The notes: generated by a model not told the origin, from the sequence alone. A DNA stretch of 64,000 nt from Gaetbulibacter sp. S0825 (GCF_011777505.1 NZ_JAATJT010000001.1:1550001-1614000); one strand, 5' to 3'; positions 53,116 through 61,740 are shown, numbered from the stretch's first letter. Program-made: numbers and translations.

Positions 53116-54405
53116 ATGAAAAAAAAATACAATATTCTTGCAATTACCCTTTTGTTAATTGTAGGAACACAGTCATTACTCTCTCAAAATAAAGAAAAAC
53201 CTTGGGTCTTAAATGCTGAAATCAATGCTGTTGATGTGTATCCAGTTGGAGAAAATGCGCCTCAAGGTGAATACTTTGATGAGTTTTTTAATTTATCTGA
53301 TCATTGGAATATTAGTTTTCCTAAAATTACTTTAACCAAATACTTATCTGATAATCTATCAGCAAATTTATCTGGTTCTTATAATAAGTTAAAAAAATGG
53401 GGAGAATTCCCTGGATCACCAAAACTTAAAGTAAATAATCTTACTTATGTAAGTATTGATGGTATGTTTAATTATTATTTTTCTGGCTTGTCTAAGCCAA
53501 ATAAATTAAAACCATTCATTGGTGCTGGAGCAGGTTATACATGGATTAGACAAGGGCGTTTTAATACTTTTGCTAGTGGCATAAATAACGATGAGTTAGT
53601 AGGTGCTGGTACCGTTAATGGAGCTCTTGGTGCTAATTATTGGATTGATGATAGAATAGGACTTAATGTTCAAACCACTTATAAACATTCGTTTAAAGAG
53701 TACTTAACCAAGCATTGGCAACATAGTTTTGGAGTGGTTGTTAGACTCACAAAAGGCGATAGTAAGAATAAGGTAGAAGAAGAGAATAAGGATAGAGATG
53801 GTGATGGCACTCCTGATGAATCTGATTTATGTCCTGATACTCCTGGATTAGAGGCATTACGTGGATGTCCAGATGCCGATGGTGACGGAATAGCTGATAA
53901 AGATGATGTATGCCCAACAATTTTCGGATTTAAAGAATTTGATGGTTGTGTGGATTCTGATGGTGATGGTTATCATGACAATATTGATGAATGTCCAGAC
54001 GTGAAAGGAACAAGTATGGGCTGTCCAGAAATAGAGGAAACAGTGATTGAATCTAAATATTGCTATGAAGATGTTGCTGATATTAATGCTTACTTTGCAG
54101 CATTAAAGCGTGATGGCCAAATTGAAGTAGAAGGATTAAAGTTTAAAGTTCAAATAGGAGCTTATCGAAATGCACCTAAAGCATCATACTTTGACTTCCT
54201 TAAAAATGTTGGAAGCATTAATGTGATTATGGAAAATGAGCTTGCAAAGTATAGATTAGGAGATTATAAAACACTTGCTGATACTGAAACTATTCGTTTA
54301 AGTGTCATTGAGCAAGGTATTGATGATGCTTTTGTTCTTGCGTTTTTTAATGGTGTTCAAGTATCTATGAGACAAGCAGTTGAAATGCTTTGTGGTAAAG
54401 AGTAG
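53116..54405 (+). CDS. OmpA-type outer-membrane barrel with calcium repeats and SPOR-like C-terminus
   Basis: A 429-residue protein: signal peptide (to ...LLSQN), an eight-strand barrel (about 25-205), thrombospondin type-3-like Asp-rich calcium repeats (about 222-305: DRDGDGTPDESDLCPDTPG and DADGDGIADKDDVCP) and, instead of an OmpA domain, a C-terminal SPOR-like domain (about 335-425: LKFKVQIGAYRNAPKASYF, AKYRLGDYKT). SPOR-like domains bind denuded glycan in other proteins. Its first 225 residues are nearly identical to the next gene. Terminates with no visible hairpin before the second copy. Confidence 0.9.
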   Translation: MKKKYNILAITLLLIVGTQSLLSQNKEKPWVLNAEINAVDVYPVGENAPQGEYFDEFFNLSDHWNISFPKITLTKYLSDNLSANLSGSYNKLKKWGEFPGSPKLKVNNLTYVSIDGMFNYYFSGLSKPNKLKPFIGAGAGYTWIRQGRFNTFASGINNDELVGAGTVNGALGANYWIDDRIGLNVQTTYKHSFKEYLTKHWQHSFGVVVRLTKGDSKNKVEEENKDRDGDGTPDESDLCPDTPGLEALRGCPDADGDGIADKDDVCPTIFGFKEFDGCVDSDGDGYHDNIDECPDVKGTSMGCPEIEETVIESKYCYEDVADINAYFAALKRDGQIEVEGLKFKVQIGAYRNAPKASYFDFLKNVGSINVIMENELAKYRLGDYKTLADTETIRLSVIEQGIDDAFVLAFFNGVQVSMRQAVEMLCGKE

Positions 54406-54499
54406 ATAATTTTTTAATAGATATTTAGTTTTTAAAACAGATGTATCTAGCAATATTATTCCTATTTTAAAGCTTAATTATCCATGTAAACTAATTACA

Positions 54500-55777
54500 A
54501 TGAAAAAGAAATACAATATTCTTGCAATTACCCTTTTATTAATTGTAGGAACACAATCATTATTTTCTCAAGATAAAAGTAAGCCTTGGGTATTAAATGT
54601 TGAAGCAAATGCTGTTGATGTATATCCAGTAGGTGAAAATACACCTCAAGATGAATACTTTGATGAATTTTTTAATTTAACAGACCACTGGAGTATTGGT
54701 TTTCCAAAAGTAACCATATCTAAATATTTATCAGATAATATGTCTGTTAACTTATCAGGAGCTTTTAATAAACTAAAGAAATGGGGAGAATTCCCCGATT
54801 CTCCAAAAGTAGATGTGGATAAGCTTACTTACTTGGGTTTTGATGGGATGTTTAATTACTATTTTACAGGATTGTCTAAAAGAAGCAAGCTAAAACCATT
54901 TATTGGGTTAGGTGGAGGCTATACTTGGATTGAGCAAGGTCAGTATAATACTTTTTCCAATGGTATAAATAAAGATGAATTAGTGGGAGCTGGAACCATT
55001 AACGGTGCACTTGGTGCCAACTATTGGATTAGCGACAGAATAGGGTTAAATCTCCAGACTACATATAAACATTCATTTAAAGAATATCTAACCAAGCATT
55101 GGCAACATAGTTTTGGAGTAGTAATTAATCTTACTAAAACAGAGAATAAGAAAAAAGTAGAGGAAGTAAAGGATAGAGATGGAGATGGTGTTCCTGATGA
55201 AACCGATTTATGTCCAGATACACCAGGATTAAAGGCATTAGAAGGATGTCCAGATAGCGATGGCGATGGTATTGCAGATAAAGATGATGTATGCCCAACA
55301 ATTTTCGGATTTAAAGAATTTGATGGATGTAAAGATTCTGATGGCGATGGATATGCTGATAATATTGATGATTGTCCAGATGTAAAAGGAACAAATAAAG
55401 GGTGTCCTGAAGTAAAAGAAGTAGAACCGAAAGAAGTAATAAGTGAAAAAATAATTTATTTTGCTTTTGATAACTCTAGTATTAATGCAGAATCTCAAGC
55501 TGTTTTAGAAGAAGTTGTGAATCTTATTAAAGATGCTAATTATAGTATTTCTATTGATGGTCATGGAGACCATATAGGAACAAAAGAATATAATTATAAG
55601 TTGTCATTAGATAGAGCAGAAGCTGTAAAAAATTATTTAATAGATAAAGGTTTATCTAGAATTTTAATTACCACTAAAGGTGAAGGAGAAAGTACTCCAA
55701 TAGCTTCTAATGATACTGAAGAAGGAAGAGCAAAAAACAGAAGAGCAGAATTAACTATAAAAATAATATCTCAATAA
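54500..55777 (+). CDS. OmpA family protein, barrel plus calcium repeats
   Basis: A 425-residue tandem paralogue of the previous gene with the same signal peptide, barrel and TSP3-like repeats (about 218-300). The C-terminus (about 310-425) is a classic OmpA peptidoglycan-binding domain: IYFAFDNSSINAESQAVLEEVV (in parts), SIDGHGDHIGTKEYNYKLSLDRAEAV (Asp and Arg binding diaminopimelate), and the closing GRAKNRRAEL. Probably anchors the outer membrane to the cell wall. The leader and first 60 bases match copy 1 almost base for base. Followed by a strong terminator. Confidence 0.93.
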   Translation: MKKKYNILAITLLLIVGTQSLFSQDKSKPWVLNVEANAVDVYPVGENTPQDEYFDEFFNLTDHWSIGFPKVTISKYLSDNMSVNLSGAFNKLKKWGEFPDSPKVDVDKLTYLGFDGMFNYYFTGLSKRSKLKPFIGLGGGYTWIEQGQYNTFSNGINKDELVGAGTINGALGANYWISDRIGLNLQTTYKHSFKEYLTKHWQHSFGVVINLTKTENKKKVEEVKDRDGDGVPDETDLCPDTPGLKALEGCPDSDGDGIADKDDVCPTIFGFKEFDGCKDSDGDGYADNIDDCPDVKGTNKGCPEVKEVEPKEVISEKIIYFAFDNSSINAESQAVLEEVVNLIKDANYSISIDGHGDHIGTKEYNYKLSLDRAEAVKNYLIDKGLSRILITTKGEGESTPIASNDTEEGRAKNRRAELTIKIISQ

Positions 55778-55799
55778 GATATTATTAAAAAGTAAATTA

Positions 55800-55836
55800 A
55801 AAAGCGTTATCATGTGTAGTGATAACGCTTTTTTTT
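55800..55836 (+). terminator. Intrinsic terminator of the OmpA pair
   Basis: AAGCGTTATCA/TGATAACGCTT perfect 11-bp stem with a seven-base loop, followed by eight Ts. Confidence 0.9.
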
Positions 55837-55888
55837 GTAAGGATAAATTAATTTTCCGAACTTATAAATGTGCATTTTTAAACTTTAT

Positions 55889-56455
55889 ATGAAATTAAGA
55901 AAACCCAAAAAAAGTGATATTGTGTTATTAGTTATTATCACTTTGCTAATTATTCCGCAAACACGACAGCCAATCCAAATTGCGTTGCATTCTGTGTTGT
56001 CAAAATTTGGACCATCGGTTATTGATAAAGAAGACCAAAAAAAGGTATCGTATACCTCTTGGAAATTAAGGGATTTGGAAGGAAATGAGTTAAACTATCA
56101 AGATACTAAAGGTAAAGTGGTATTCATGAATTTATGGGCAACTTGGTGTCCGCCTTGTATTGCAGAGTTTCAAAACATTCAAGATTTGTATGATGATTAT
56201 GGCGATAAAGTTTTGTTTCTGTTAGTTTCTGACGAATCTCCAGTTACCATTCAAAAATTCCTAGATAAAAAAGGGTATAATATTCCAATAGTTAACCCAA
56301 TAACTGATTATCCAGACGATTTCAATCCGAGAAGCATTCCTAGAACTTATATTATTGATAAGGAAGGACATATTGTTGTTGATAAAAAAGGGGCAGCCAA
56401 TTGGAATAGCGATACAGTTAGGCAGCAGTTAGATGAGTTGCTTATAAGGTCTTGA
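55889..56455 (+). CDS. TlpA-family thioredoxin-like protein
   Basis: About 188 residues: one N-terminal membrane anchor (KKSDIVLLVIITLLIIPQ) then a periplasmic thioredoxin fold with the active site WATWCPPCIAEF (CPPC, about residues 86-97). Cis-Pro loop in RSIPRTYIIDKEGH. The CPPC motif fits TlpA/ResA-type reductases of cytochrome c or other disulfide targets; here the partner is unknown. The ATG at 55889 rather than 55868 is preferred, since it gives a normal positively charged membrane start (MKLRKPKKSD). Its end overlaps crtY by 14 bases, convergent. Confidence 0.9.
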   Translation: MKLRKPKKSDIVLLVIITLLIIPQTRQPIQIALHSVLSKFGPSVIDKEDQKKVSYTSWKLRDLEGNELNYQDTKGKVVFMNLWATWCPPCIAEFQNIQDLYDDYGDKVLFLLVSDESPVTIQKFLDKKGYNIPIVNPITDYPDDFNPRSIPRTYIIDKEGHIVVDKKGAANWNSDTVRQQLDELLIRS

Positions 56456-57590
56456 GAAAGGCTTTTATAAAACTCCATGAAAAAAGAGACCACATAATTT
56501 TTAAGTCTTCAAGTAAGGTTGATTCTTCATCTAAAAAACGAAACATTGTTTGTACAGAATTCTTACTGTAAAATTGCTGAAAAATCCACTCGCCTTTATC
56601 ATTCTCATCTTTTAATACCTTTAAAAAAACTTTGTCATAAAACTTATATTTTCTTTTAAATAGCCTATTTGAAGGTGTTTTATTTGCTTTTATATTGGTA
56701 ATAATTTGGGAAACTTTTTTTTCAGTGTGTTTAAATGAATATCCTGTAGTACCTTTCACCCAACCACCACCTGTACCAATTTTTGTTATTCTATTTGTGT
56801 TAAATTTTTCAAAGGGAAAATTGGTCATTGGTATTTGACCTTTCTCAGTTTCAATAATGGTATAATCATCAATTTTTAGATAGTCGTTTATATATTGTTT
56901 TAAGAAATAATTATAAACATCATCTTCAACAAGATGTTCAGTAAAATAGGTGAATTCTACCAAGGCCTCAGTTTTAGAAAATGGCAAAACATAGGTAAAA
57001 GTAGTTTGCTCTCCATCTTTTAAACGATAATCCATCATTATTACTTTGTTTTCATCAAAAACATTGTCTTTAGTTTTTATAACCCAACCTTTAAAATGTT
57101 GAGTGATTGAAATGTATTTTTTTGATAAGGACAAAAATTCTTCAGGAATTCGACTGTCAAAAACATGTGTTGCAGAATAAGATTTTTTTGTGGTTTCTAT
57201 TTTAACTAAGTCATTTTCTATTACAGATTTTACTTTATCTATTATAAAATGAATATTCGGATAGTTTTTAAGCTTAGTTTTTACTTCATTATAAAAATTA
57301 ATAGCACGAATAGTTTTGTAGGTATAGGGTTGAAGTTTTAAATCAATTGTTTCGTTTGAAGTAATAACCGAAGCTTCTCCCCAGAATTTATGGATAATAC
57401 TATCCCATTGTGTAGAATTTACTTCCCAAAAACTCCAAGTTTTATCATTTTTGTTTTTAGTTGATTGGTCTATTAAAGCAATTTGTTTGTGATTGAAAAA
57501 AGAATCTGAAGCTAGTTTTAGAGCCAACTGTAATCCAGCTAAACCATTTCCAATAATGATATAATCGAAATGCTTACTGTCATCTTTCAT
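56442..57590 (-). CDS. crtY: Lycopene beta-cyclase family protein
   Basis: A 382-residue FAD-dependent cyclase that closes the beta-ionone rings of lycopene to beta-carotene. The N-terminal dinucleotide site is YIIIGNGLAGLQLALKL (about residues 10-26), and the cyclase hallmark NDKTWSFWE follows (about 48-56). The central FDSRIPEEF and C-terminal GGGWVKGTTGYSF segments fit the family. Last gene of the carotenoid operon. The product being beta-carotene rather than another cyclised carotene is an inference from crtZ next door. Confidence 0.93.
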   Translation of the reverse strand: MKDDSKHFDYIIIGNGLAGLQLALKLASDSFFNHKQIALIDQSTKNKNDKTWSFWEVNSTQWDSIIHKFWGEASVITSNETIDLKLQPYTYKTIRAINFYNEVKTKLKNYPNIHFIIDKVKSVIENDLVKIETTKKSYSATHVFDSRIPEEFLSLSKKYISITQHFKGWVIKTKDNVFDENKVIMMDYRLKDGEQTTFTYVLPFSKTEALVEFTYFTEHLVEDDVYNYFLKQYINDYLKIDDYTIIETEKGQIPMTNFPFEKFNTNRITKIGTGGGWVKGTTGYSFKHTEKKVSQIITNIKANKTPSNRLFKRKYKFYDKVFLKVLKDENDKGEWIFQQFYSKNSVQTMFRFLDEESTLLEDLKIMWSLFSWSFIKAFLKTL

Positions 57591-57605
57591 AGCCTAAAAA
57601 ATGTA

Positions 57606-58055
57606 CTATTTTTTGAAATACTTAAAAGGCACTAAAAGCATTCCAAAGCATTCACCCTCTTCTTTTCCTAGATGTTTATGATGAATTTTATGTGCTCTTC
57701 TTACACCTCTAGCATACCAATTATTTGCGTTTCTAAACAATTTAAAGCGTTGATGAATAAAGATATCATGGACTGTAAAATAAGCAATACCATAAGCAAG
57801 AATACCAAGCCCTAAAGGTAAGCAATACCATACGTTTTCATAGCTCCATAGATAGAAGCAGGTCATACTAACTATAGCATAAAATATAAAGAAAAAATCA
57901 TTGCGTTCAAACCAGCTGTTGTGGTCCTTTTTATGATGATCTTTATGTAAATGCCATAGAAAACCATGCATGACATATTTATGTGTAAACCAAGCCATAA
58001 ATTCCATGATGGAAAAAGTGCCAAAAAATATTAATATCCAGTAGACTGTTTGCAT
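57606..58055 (-). CDS. crtZ: Beta-carotene hydroxylase (CrtZ type)
   Basis: A 149-residue membrane di-iron hydroxylase that oxidises beta-carotene to zeaxanthin. Ten histidines in the family pattern are visible: WFTHKYVMHGFLWHLHKDHHKKDH (in parts HKYVMH and HKDHHKKDH, about residues 25-45), HDIFIHQRF (about 93-101) and HKIHHKHLG (about 119-127), on a frame of four membrane helices. Lies 15 bases before crtY and eight after crtB, in one operon. Confidence 0.95.
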   Translation of the reverse strand: MQTVYWILIFFGTFSIMEFMAWFTHKYVMHGFLWHLHKDHHKKDHNSWFERNDFFFIFYAIVSMTCFYLWSYENVWYCLPLGLGILAYGIAYFTVHDIFIHQRFKLFRNANNWYARGVRRAHKIHHKHLGKEEGECFGMLLVPFKYFKK

Positions 58056-58063
58056 AATTTAGT

Positions 58064-58903
58064 TCACAATAAATTTAGTTGAAATTTCACATAACTCCGC
58101 GTTAAAAGCTCAAATTTTTTATAATTTGGGACTCTTACTCTAGTGTTTTTTATATCTAAAGCTGGAGTTTTTTTAAGCTTTTTTAGTAGCTGTCTATAAT
58201 ACCTATAAGCCATAAATACACCAAATTTAGCTTCCATTGGTAGTTTTTTAATACCTTCTAGCCCTTCGGTAAAATCATTTTCAATATCGTTAATGATATC
58301 TTGTTTAGAAGCTTCATCTAGTTTTGTTAAATCTGTATTCGGAAAATAGGTTCTATTTAAATCCTCATGGTCAGCTTTTAAGTCTCTAAGAAAATTTACT
58401 TTTTGAAAAGCTGAGCCCAAAGACATTGCTGTATCTTTTAATTCATTATATTTTTCTTTATCACCTTTAACAAACACTTTTAAGCACATTAATCCAACTA
58501 CATCAGCAGAACCATAAATGTAGGCTTTATATTCTTCTTCTGTTAGGTATTTAGATTTGTGTAAATCCATTCGCATTGAATTCATAAAAGAATCTACTAA
58601 TGATTTATCAATTTTATAACGATGGAATGTGTGCTGAAAGGCATTTAGAATGGGATTTAAACTAATTTTGTTTGAAAGTGCATGTTCCAAATCTTCTTCA
58701 AATTTTTCGAATAATTCTTTTTTATCAAACTCATGGAATGAGTCAACAATTTCATCTGCAAACCTTACAAAACCGTAAATGTTGTAAATGTCTTGTCTAA
58801 TAGATGCAGACAGCATTTTTGTAGCTAATGAGAACGATGTGCTATATGTTTTAGTAACAGTTTTGCTACAATCGTTAGATACGTTGTCGAAAATATACTT
58901 CAT
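58064..58903 (-). CDS. crtB: Phytoene synthase
   Basis: A 279-residue squalene/phytoene synthase that joins two geranylgeranyl-PP to phytoene. The two Asp-rich Mg-binding motifs are RFADEIVDSF (DExxD, about residues 47-56) and NFLRDLKADHEDLNRTYFP (D-x-x-x-D, about 170-188). The N-terminal YSTSFSLATKML is the usual substrate-pocket start. Second step of carotenoid synthesis. Six bases downstream of crtI. Confidence 0.96.
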   Translation of the reverse strand: MKYIFDNVSNDCSKTVTKTYSTSFSLATKMLSASIRQDIYNIYGFVRFADEIVDSFHEFDKKELFEKFEEDLEHALSNKISLNPILNAFQHTFHRYKIDKSLVDSFMNSMRMDLHKSKYLTEEEYKAYIYGSADVVGLMCLKVFVKGDKEKYNELKDTAMSLGSAFQKVNFLRDLKADHEDLNRTYFPNTDLTKLDEASKQDIINDIENDFTEGLEGIKKLPMEAKFGVFMAYRYYRQLLKKLKKTPALDIKNTRVRVPNYKKFELLTRSYVKFQLNLL

Positions 58904-58909
58904 GTTGTT

Positions 58910-60400
58910 TTAGTGTTCTTGTAATGGTTTTTTATGCATTGAAATATCTTTTACAATCAGTTCAGAAGCTAATTTTCCAGATATTAGCGAAGGAGGAACT
59001 CCTGGCCCCGGAACTGTTAATTGGCCAGTAAAAAATAGCTTTTTTACTTTTTTACTTTTCAATTTTGGTCTTAAAAATGCTGTTTGCAATAAGGTGTTTG
59101 CCATTCCATAAGCATTGCCTTTATATGAATTATAATCTTTTATAAAGTCGTTGACACAGTATGATTCTTTAAACAAAACATTATCACTTACATTTTGAGA
59201 GGTTAATGTTTCAAAACGGGTTATTATTTTATTAAAATATGTCTCTCTCAATTCAGGAGTGTCTTCGAGTCCTGGAGCTAGGGGAATTAAGAATATGCCT
59301 GCTTCTTTTCCTTCTGGCGCAGAAGATGAGTCTGTAATACTAGGGAAACTGGCATAAAATAATGGATCTTCAGGCCATTTAGCATTATCATAAATGTCTT
59401 GTGCATGCAGTCCGAAATCTACATCAAAAAATAGAGTATGATGATTTACATTTTTTAATTTTTTGTCAAAGCCAACATAAAAAAGTAGGGAAGAAGGTGC
59501 AAAAGTTTTTGCTTCCCAATAAGACTCAGAATATTGTCTATACTCTTTATCTAACAACGTTTCTGTATGATGATAATCTGCTCCGCTTAATATATAGTCG
59601 CATAAATAATCATTTCCATTAGATCTTATCCCTTGTGTTTCTCCATTATTTACTAATATTTTTTCTATTGGAGCATTCGTTTTTATTTTAACACCTAACG
59701 ATTTAGCTAGCGCTTCCATAGCATGAATCACTTGGTACATTCCTTTTTTTGGATGAAATGTACCCAAGCCAAAATCGGCATAATTCATGAAACTGTAAAA
59801 AGAAGGTGTTGCACTAGGTTTGGCACCAAGAAAAAGCACTGGGAATTCAAGAATTTGTGCTAACCTGTTATTGCTAAATTCTTTACGCACATCTTTTTTG
59901 ATAGTACTAAAAAATTGATTGATTTTTCCAATAGTCTTTGAGGATACAAGTTCTAGAGGAGAGAGCCCTGGATTATAAACCAAGTCTTTTATAGCAATAT
60001 CATAGTTGCTTTTGGCTTGTTTTATAAATTTTAAGAGCTTTTTAGAACTTCCTTTTTCTTCTTTTTCAAAGGCGGCGCAAATTTTTTCGAGTGTATCCTC
60101 TATGGTAATGAAATCATCTTTACCAAAATATACACTATAAGCTGGGTTTAATTTTTCTAAAGTGTAATAGTCTGAAGGTTTCTTATCAAAATCTGAAAAG
60201 AAACGTTCAAAAACATCAGGCATCCAATACCATGTTGGTCCAATGTCAAAGGTGAAACCATCTTTTTTTAATTGTCTAGCACGACCTCCAATGGTGGCGT
60301 TTTTTTCAAAAAGAGTGACATCATATCCAGCTTTAGCTAAGTAGCAAGATGCTGCTAATGATGAAAATCCTGATCCGATAATATTTATTGTAGCATTCAT
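58910..60400 (-). CDS. crtI: Phytoene desaturase
   Basis: A 496-residue FAD-dependent desaturase converting phytoene to lycopene. FAD motifs are NIIGSGFSSLAASCYLAKAG (about residues 6-25), VTLFEKNATIGGRARQ and the C-terminal FFTGQLTVPGPGVPPSLISG. The start codon lies inside the right end of a perfect inverted repeat (60399-60434) and close behind a TATATTTG -7 element, so the transcript leader from that promoter would be about three bases, nearly leaderless. It also can be read from the merR promoter. Confidence 0.95.
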   Translation of the reverse strand: MNATINIIGSGFSSLAASCYLAKAGYDVTLFEKNATIGGRARQLKKDGFTFDIGPTWYWMPDVFERFFSDFDKKPSDYYTLEKLNPAYSVYFGKDDFITIEDTLEKICAAFEKEEKGSSKKLLKFIKQAKSNYDIAIKDLVYNPGLSPLELVSSKTIGKINQFFSTIKKDVRKEFSNNRLAQILEFPVLFLGAKPSATPSFYSFMNYADFGLGTFHPKKGMYQVIHAMEALAKSLGVKIKTNAPIEKILVNNGETQGIRSNGNDYLCDYILSGADYHHTETLLDKEYRQYSESYWEAKTFAPSSLLFYVGFDKKLKNVNHHTLFFDVDFGLHAQDIYDNAKWPEDPLFYASFPSITDSSSAPEGKEAGIFLIPLAPGLEDTPELRETYFNKIITRFETLTSQNVSDNVLFKESYCVNDFIKDYNSYKGNAYGMANTLLQTAFLRPKLKSKKVKKLFFTGQLTVPGPGVPPSLISGKLASELIVKDISMHKKPLQEH

Positions 60401-60434
60401 TTGTTTAACAAATATATAAAAAAGTTAAACAAAT
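60399..60434. promoter_or_regulatory. Perfect 11-bp inverted repeat over the crtI start (putative regulator operator)
   Basis: ATTTGTTTAAC and GTTAAACAAAT pair perfectly across a 14-base AT spacer holding the minus-strand -7 element TATATTTG (60416-60409). The crtI ATG overlaps the arm. A matching TTAAACAA half lies in the merR promoter (61373-61380). A MerR/CarH operator is the likely meaning; this is inference. Confidence 0.6.
60409..60416 (-). promoter_or_regulatory. Predicted -7 element (TATATTTG) of crtI
   Basis: An exact TAnnTTTG match on the minus strand, eight bases upstream of the crtI ATG, inside the inverted repeat. Confidence 0.5.
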
Positions 60435-60453
60435 GATGATAAAAATAAAACTT

Positions 60454-61356
60454 TTACAATTCTTTAACTAAATCTTTAATGGATTTAAAACCAATTATCG
60501 AGTCTGAATAGCTTGAAATATCAACAGATGCAAGCTTTTGACCTAATAACCAAAGTTTAGTAGATTCTTTATTAATTATTTCTTTTTTGAAATCTTCTAT
60601 ATACTTTATAACATCTTGTTCTTCCTCTGGTTTTACCGTAAAATAAGAAATATATGTTATTTCATTAAAAAATTCTAACAGGTCACTTAGACTATTCATT
60701 GGAACGCTTTCACCAAGAAAAATAGTGTGATAACCTCTGCTTCTTAATTCATAGTTGACAAATAATAGGCCTATGTCGTGAATTTCATTTTCAGGTAAGT
60801 AAAGTACAAATGTTTTTGTGTTTGGTTTTGGTTCTAAATTTTGAAGTTTTTCAATATTTAAAAGTATTTTTTGTTTAATGTGTATTGAGAGAAAATGTTC
60901 ATGTGCTGGTGAAATGGTATTGGTTTGCCATAACAGTCCTATTTCATTTAGCAATGGAATAAAAACATCATAAAAAATATCTCTAAAAGTATGGCCTTCC
61001 AGTAGGTTCATGTATGTATTATAAAAAAGTACTTGATCAAAATTTAGCATAGACATTTTAAATGCATTGATTGCATGATTTTCTACACTTCCTCTTGATG
61101 CTATTTCCCTAACATTAGCAGGAATTTCATCATTTGATAGTTTCGCTATTTTTGATATTTTATAACCATTATTATTTAAAAAAGCTACATTAAGGAGCTT
61201 TTGTAAACTTTCGATACTATAATGCCTAATATTTGTGTCTGTCCTTTCAGGCTCTAAAAGGTTGTATCTTTTCTCCCAAATTCTTATGGTGTGAGCCTTA
61301 ATTCCAGAAAGGTTTTCAAGATCCTTTATACTGAAATCATTTTTTATATTGTTCAT
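60454..61356 (-). CDS. B12-binding MerR-type regulator (CarH/LitR-like photoreceptor)
   Basis: A protein of about 300 residues. MerR HTH (about 10-75: FSIKDLENLSGIKAHTIRIWEKRYNLL) is followed by a helical bundle with WQTNTISPAHEHF (W-x9-EH, the adenosylcobalamin cap of CarH) and a Rossmann B12 domain with ENEIHDIGLLF (E-x-H-x-x-G, lower axial His). These are the CarH residues that sense light through B12. The gene sits 53 bases upstream of crtI on the same strand. I chose the ATG at 61356 because the longer start at 61380 lies in the promoter. Photoregulation of the crt operon is a strong inference. Confidence 0.92.
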   Translation of the reverse strand: MNNIKNDFSIKDLENLSGIKAHTIRIWEKRYNLLEPERTDTNIRHYSIESLQKLLNVAFLNNNGYKISKIAKLSNDEIPANVREIASRGSVENHAINAFKMSMLNFDQVLFYNTYMNLLEGHTFRDIFYDVFIPLLNEIGLLWQTNTISPAHEHFLSIHIKQKILLNIEKLQNLEPKPNTKTFVLYLPENEIHDIGLLFVNYELRSRGYHTIFLGESVPMNSLSDLLEFFNEITYISYFTVKPEEEQDVIKYIEDFKKEIINKESTKLWLLGQKLASVDISSYSDSIIGFKSIKDLVKEL

Positions 61357-61377
61357 TAAAAATTGCTTTATCTTAAA

Positions 61378-61385
61378 CAAAAATA
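61378..61385 (-). promoter_or_regulatory. Predicted -7 element (TATTTTTG) of the CarH-like gene
   Basis: An exact TAnnTTTG match on the minus strand, directly joined to the sequence TTTAAG, which shares a half site with the operator at 60399-60434. Confidence 0.55.
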
Positions 61386-61498
61386 GATATAATTATTTTG
61401 TAAATAAAATAAAAACAAAAATTTAAGAAAATTTTGTGCAAAAGCGAATCCCAAGAATTAGGAAATCTAGTATGATAGTTATGAATTTGGACTTATTG

Positions 61499-61582
61499 TG
61501 CGCACGAGAAGACTCGAACTTCCACGACCTAATGGTCACTAGCCCCTCAAGCTAGCGCGTCTACCAATTCCGCCACGTGCGC
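61499..61582 (-). tRNA. tRNA-Leu (GAG)
   Basis: An 84-base class II tRNA. The minus strand starts GCGCACG and ends CGTGCGC-A (7-bp acceptor, no encoded CCA), with D-loop GGAATTGGTAGACGC, anticodon arm CTAGC-TTGAGGG-GCTAG (anticodon GAG), a long variable arm and a T arm GAAGTTCGAGTCTTC. Confidence 0.95.
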
Positions 61583-61601
61583 AAATTTTTTTTGAAGTAG
61601 T

Positions 61602-61609
61602 CAAAAATA
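61602..61609 (-). promoter_or_regulatory. Predicted -7 element (TATTTTTG) of tRNA-Leu
   Basis: An exact TAnnTTTG match on the minus strand, 19 bases before the mature tRNA 5' end and after the tRNA-Lys terminator. Confidence 0.5.
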
Positions 61610-61642
61610 AAAAAAGTTAAGCAAATTGCTTAACTTTTTTTG
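61608..61642 (-). terminator. Intrinsic terminator downstream of tRNA-Lys
   Basis: GTTAAGCAA/TTGCTTAAC stem flanked by As and Ts, so it can serve in both directions; it separates the two tRNA units. Confidence 0.75.
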
Positions 61643-61715
61643 TGACCAGTCTGGGGCTCGAACCCAGGACCCTCTCCTTAAAAGGGAGATGCTCTACCAA
61701 CTGAGCTAACTGGTC
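61643..61715 (-). tRNA. tRNA-Lys (UUU)
   Basis: A 73-base tRNA. GACCAGT pairs with ACTGGTC; D-loop AGCTCAGTTGGTAGAGC; anticodon arm TCTCC-CTTTTAA-GGAGA (anticodon TTT); T arm CTGGGTTCGAGCCCCAG. No CCA encoded. Confidence 0.96.
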
Positions 61716-61740
61716 ATAATGTTTTTCTCTAATGAGGGTG

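Noticed and set aside
53790-54030. Repetitive DNA that might be a CRISPR or satellite
   Set aside because: The repeat is coding: Asp-rich calcium-type DxDGDG repeats of the outer-membrane proteins, with no spacer pattern.
61381-61498. Possible riboswitch or small RNA upstream of the CarH-like gene
   Set aside because: No conserved B12-riboswitch core (no GCCACTG-like box) is visible; the stretch is simply an AT-rich promoter region.
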